Notes under the pieces: model-generated | What the model saw: the letters and a program-made list of their open reading frames with translations, nothing else | Databases searched by the model: none | What the model was told of the DNA's origin: nothing | Source: Rhabditophanes sp. KR3021 | Taxonomy: Eukaryota; Nematoda; Chromadorea; Rhabditida; Alloionematidae | Length of the DNA stretch: 64,000 bases | Assembly: GCA_963281155.1 (NCBI GenBank) | Contig: CAUJLY010000005.1 | Span: 1,054,001-1,118,000, forward strand | Direction of reading: 5' to 3' | Position numbers and translations under genes: made by a program | In this document: positions 60,399 through 64,000 of the stretch, one piece after another | Numbering within the stretch: position 1 is the stretch's first letter | How the letters are laid out: each line of letters starts with the position of its first letter

Positions 60399-62543
60399 AT
60401 GCTGATTGCTGATATGGAACAACCGCCTAAATTGGATGATCTCCTGAGAGCAGATGAGTATCTTGGCATGCACTCTGGCGAAATAACAAGACGTTATCAC
60501 TTGTTGCAAAAGTCATTGAAGGAAATTGAAGAGGTTAGTGTCATGGTTTGATGGTAAATAAAATAATTGTTTCTTTAGCTGGGCGGTATTGACAAATTCA
60601 CGCAGGGATACAAAGACTTTGGAATTCATATCCTTCCTAACAATTCCATCCATGTCAAAGAATGGGCTCCTGGCGCTGATAGAGTATCGCTAGTTGGAGA
60701 TTTCAACATGTGGAACACCGAAAGTCACACCTTGGCCAAAGACCAATATGGTGTCCATGAGTTGATTATCCCACCTGGGCAGGACAACAAACCAGTCGTA
60801 GAACACATGAGTAGACTCAAATTATTCATGAGTAAAGGCGAAGAGTATGCTTACAAGATCAGTCCCTGGGCAACGACTGTCTTCCAAGATAAAGATGAAA
60901 CTGTCTTCAAGCAAGTAAGTCTCCAATCAAAATTTCATCATTTCAATTGCTTTTAGAGATTCTACAACCCGCCACAACCTTACCAAATGACAGCACCTCA
61001 ACCAGATTCTCCCAGTACTCTTCGAATTTACGAAGCTCACGTAGGCATTGCTAATGAAGAATACAAGATCTCTTCTTACACCGAATTCGCAGACAACATC
61101 CTCCCTCGAATCAAGGCCCAAAACTACAATGCAATCCAACTTATGGCAGTCATGGAGCACGCTTACTATGCTTCTTTTGGTTATCAAATAACATCTTTCT
61201 TCGGAGTGTCATCTCGGTTCGGGACCCCTTGTGAATTGAAGTATCTCTTAGACAAAGCCCACGCCTTAGGGATAGTTGTTTTGTTGGATGTTGTCCATTC
61301 GCATGCTAGTAAGAATGTCGATGATGGATTGAATTACTTCGACATGACGAAGGCTGGTTATTTCCACGGAAATGTCAGAGGAACTCACAAGTTGTGGGAT
61401 TCGCGTCTATTTGACTACAAGAAGACGGAGGTCCTACGTTTTTTGCTTTCGAATTTGAGATACTGGGTCGATGAGTACAAGTTTGATGGGTTCAGATTTG
61501 ATGGAGTCACCTCGATGATCTATCACTCTCATGGAATCGATGACAGCTTTACTGGTGGGTATCAGATGTATTTTGGGCCACGCGTTGATGATGAAGCTCT
61601 GACTTACCTTTCTTTGGCGAACCACTTTCTGCATACACTTTACCCCAACAATATGATTACCATTGCCGAAGAAGTTTCTGGGATGCCGGCGTTGTGTAGA
61701 CCGATTGCAGAAGGTGGACAAGGCTTCGATTACAGATTAGCTATGGCCATTCCAGACATGTGGATCAAGCTGTTCAAACACACCAGAGATGAAGACTGGG
61801 ACATTCCTGAAATCGTCCAGCAACTCGAAAACAGGCGCTACAACGAAAAACACGTTGCTTACGTTGAGTCTCATGACCAAGCTCTTGTTGGAGACAAAAC
61901 TCTGGCCTTCTGGCTGATGGATAAAGAAATGTATGATCATATGTCTATTAGTGGGCGATTGACTACTATCATCGACCGTGGAATGGCTATTCACAAGATG
62001 ATCCGTCTGCTAACTTATGGACTAGGGGGAGAAGCGTGGCTCAATTTCATTGGAAATGAATTCGGCCATCCTGAATGGTTGGATTTTCCAAGGGTTGGCA
62101 ATGACAATTCCTTCCATTATTGCAGAAGACAGTTCTCTCTCGTTGACAACCAAGCTTTGCGGTACAAATTTTTGAATAATTGGGACCGGGAAGTTAATGC
62201 ACTAGAAATCAGAACCCAATTCCTCTCTCACGGACCTGCCTTTGTTTCCTGTAAACATCAACAGGACAAAGTCATTACCTTCGACAGGAATAATGTTATC
62301 TTCATTTTCAACTTCCACCCCACTCAGTCCTTCGCAGGATACAGAGTTGCCATTAATGAACCGGGAAAGTATAAGACTACTTTGCAATCGGATGATTGCA
62401 GATTCGGTGGACACAACAGAATTGAAGATCAGGAATTGGTCTATCAAACTACTCCGGGTCAATTTAATGGACGGGCACATTCATTATTGACTTACATTCC
62501 ATCTCGGACTTGCATTGTTATGGTTAAAGTTGACGATCTTTGA
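60399..62543 (+). CDS. GBE1: 1,4-alpha-glucan (glycogen) branching enzyme
   Basis: Creates alpha-1,6 branches in glycogen. Exons 60399-60533, 60579-60914 and 60957-62543 give 685 residues (human 702); introns are 45 and 42 nt. The N-terminal CBM48 part has [20 protein letters not shown]. The GH13 barrel has all four conserved regions: [21 protein letters not shown] with the nucleophile Asp, [10 protein letters not shown] with the acid Glu and [12 protein letters not shown] with the stabilising Asp. [14 protein letters not shown] and the C-terminal beta domain follow. The start ATG at 60399 or the one at 60414 fits; both are in frame. Confidence 0.96.
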
Positions 62544-62780
62544 GTTATTAATTGTAAGGTGGGATTCACTAAGATATATAGCAATTAAATGACAATATAT
62601 TAAAATAATAAAACTTTTTAATAAGCCAAACTCTATTTTAATTCGTTTAATAATCTCATTTCCTTTCTTCTAAAGAAGCACAATTCCAACCCTTATCCTT
62701 TTTAACAACAAACTAAAATAGCATCTCTGTTGACCAGTCTGAGTTAAGTTTCCGCACAAACATATCTTATTAATTACTAA

Positions 62781-64000
62781 ATGGACGATGCCTCATTATC
62801 ATTTTCCTTCGGCCCAAACTCTTGGTTTTCTATTGTATCAAATACCCACTACCCTAATCATGTGCTCTCTATAGGTTGCCAATGGAACGGCTGCACCAAA
62901 ACAACCAATCATGACCATGAAATGATTGAACATGTTCGGCAGCATGTTAAATCAACCGAAATAATGTTTACTCAATATCCACAAGTTAGATGTGCTATTA
63001 ATGGGTGTCAATTTGATTTTGGAACTTTTCAAGAGTATGAATTACATCTATCTTATCATATGTATACTTTGAAACTACAATTTGCTGGTTATGTAAATGT
63101 GATTAGCAAGACGGCGATAGATGAATTGGAGACATGCGGGTTTGTTTTGCAGAAGACGGCGCAGTTTTCGGAATGTCCGTTGCCTTGCCAGTGGAGGGGG
63201 TGTAATTCTACTTTTAATGATTTGATTGAGTTGTATCAACATATTGATAACCATATTAATTCGTTTCCGAGGAAAGGAATAGGTAAGGATACTCCGTTTA
63301 TTTGTCAATGGGAAGATTGTTGCGAGGAGTTTGGATTCAAACAGAAGATAGGACGTCATATTGTAACTCATGTGGGGATCAAAAAGTGTGCTTGTCCATT
63401 CTGCGGGACTAAATTCAATGAATTTGCCAGACTAAAAGAACACATGGGTAGAAAAGTACTGAAACCATCAGACGCCAAATACACTTGCTCAATTTGTGAT
63501 GAAAAGTTCAAACTTGAAAAGGTTATGATCAATCATTACAAACGTCATTTCAAAAAGAATATCTGTTCAATTTGCGATTCAGCTCATCAAAACACAACTG
63601 AATTAATCAGACACATTGAAGCTGTACACGCGGGACCGAAAAAATTTACTTGCCAAAATTGTCTGAAAGACTATACGAATCAAAATTCGTTTCGATCTCA
63701 TTGTAACAAATGTGGAAACAAGGACAAACCCTATAAATGTTCGCAATGCTCATGTGCGTATGCCACAGAAGTCGCCTTAAACAAGCATTTGACCGAACGA
63801 CACATGAAAGCTGGGCTAGTTAACTTGTACATTTGCCATTTATGTGATGATGAAAGCGTTTTTACGGGTGGAAAGCAATTAGGAATTCATCTCAAAGGAC
63901 ATGGGTTACCTGTGCCAAAAGGATTTACAAGATATAATTTCCGAAGACATCAAGATGGTTATTACCGATTGCAGCTTGAACCTAAAATGAGACATCAACT
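62781..64000 (+). CDS. HINFP-like C2H2 zinc-finger transcription factor (partial, runs off the window)
   Basis: HINFP activates histone H4 genes at the G1/S transition in vertebrates. One open frame runs from ATG 62781 to the window end without a stop, 406 codons. It holds about nine C2H2 fingers, several with the long CxWxxC form of this family (CQWNGCTKTTNHD, CQWRGCNSTF, CQWEDCCEEF). The closing segment KGFTRYNFRRHQDGYYRLQLEP corresponds to the HINFP end reading FRYKEHEDGYMRLQL, which is the strongest evidence for the family. Finger four starts CPFCGTKFNEFARLKEHM. No intron is needed within the visible part. The C-terminal end is missing. Confidence 0.8.
   Translation, partial: MDDASLSFSFGPNSWFSIVSNTHYPNHVLSIGCQWNGCTKTTNHDHEMIEHVRQHVKSTEIMFTQYPQVRCAINGCQFDFGTFQEYELHLSYHMYTLKLQFAGYVNVISKTAIDELETCGFVLQKTAQFSECPLPCQWRGCNSTFNDLIELYQHIDNHINSFPRKGIGKDTPFICQWEDCCEEFGFKQKIGRHIVTHVGIKKCACPFCGTKFNEFARLKEHMGRKVLKPSDAKYTCSICDEKFKLEKVMINHYKRHFKKNICSICDSAHQNTTELIRHIEAVHAGPKKFTCQNCLKDYTNQNSFRSHCNKCGNKDKPYKCSQCSCAYATEVALNKHLTERHMKAGLVNLYICHLCDDESVFTGGKQLGIHLKGHGLPVPKGFTRYNFRRHQDGYYRLQLEPKMRHQ

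Overview
The window is nuclear DNA of a small-genome animal, most likely a nematode. It is AT-rich and its genes are cut by very short introns, mostly 38-49 nt. Three features point to nematodes. A tyrosine phosphatase has the nematode-type WPDRGVP and DYIHANYV signatures. A seven-helix receptor resembles nematode serpentine chemoreceptors. An RFX/DAF-19-type X-box lies 50 bp upstream of IFT80. BIRC6-like and HINFP-like genes also occur; to my knowledge C. elegans lacks a BIRC6 orthologue, so a lineage outside Caenorhabditis is likely. This assignment is inference from single families, and introns ending mainly in TTTTAG rather than TTTCAG are a mild argument against a Caenorhabditis-like species.

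Layout: 1-4.9 kb holds a protein tyrosine phosphatase (+), a SIKE/FGFR1OP2 coiled-coil protein (-) and a cyclic-nucleotide-gated channel (+) with a one-base frame break. After a 3.6 kb gap, a BIRC6-like E2/E3 (+) spans 8.45-13.4 kb, and two of its long introns carry antisense genes. Ubinuclein (+), folylpolyglutamate synthase (-) and URM1 (+) follow to 16.7 kb. A gene-poor 2.3 kb stretch holds a MITE-like element. From 19.0 to 38.8 kb the genes are dense: a secreted chitin-binding/LDLa protein (-), endophilin-B (-) with a 27-nt microexon, IFT80 (+), a Na+/H+ exchanger (+), a GILT thiol reductase (-), a candidate amidated neuropeptide (+), WDR5 (-), a FAM8A1-like RDD protein (+), SNAPIN (-), a candidate 40-residue membrane micropeptide (-), GPCPD1 (+) and LHPP (-).

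From 38.8 to 52 kb there is one recognised gene, a Dve/SATB-family homeobox gene (-) with CMP, CUTL and two homeodomains. It also carries a one-base frame break and sits in about 10 kb of non-coding DNA, as expected of a developmental regulator. At 52-54.3 kb a serpentine receptor (-) has an unresolved gene nested in its 1.2 kb intron. After another 4.4 kb gap come a peptide-type GPCR (+), glycogen branching enzyme (+) and a HINFP-like zinc-finger gene (+) that runs off the end.

The genes do not form one pathway. Themes are chromatin (ubinuclein, WDR5, HINFP-like, Dve), sensory and neural function (CNG channel, receptors, neuropeptide, IFT80, SNAPIN, endophilin) and housekeeping metabolism. 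Exon models below were built by hand from splice motifs and reading frame. For nearly all of them the summed coding length is a multiple of three; the exceptions are the CNG channel and Dve genes, each carrying one extra base.
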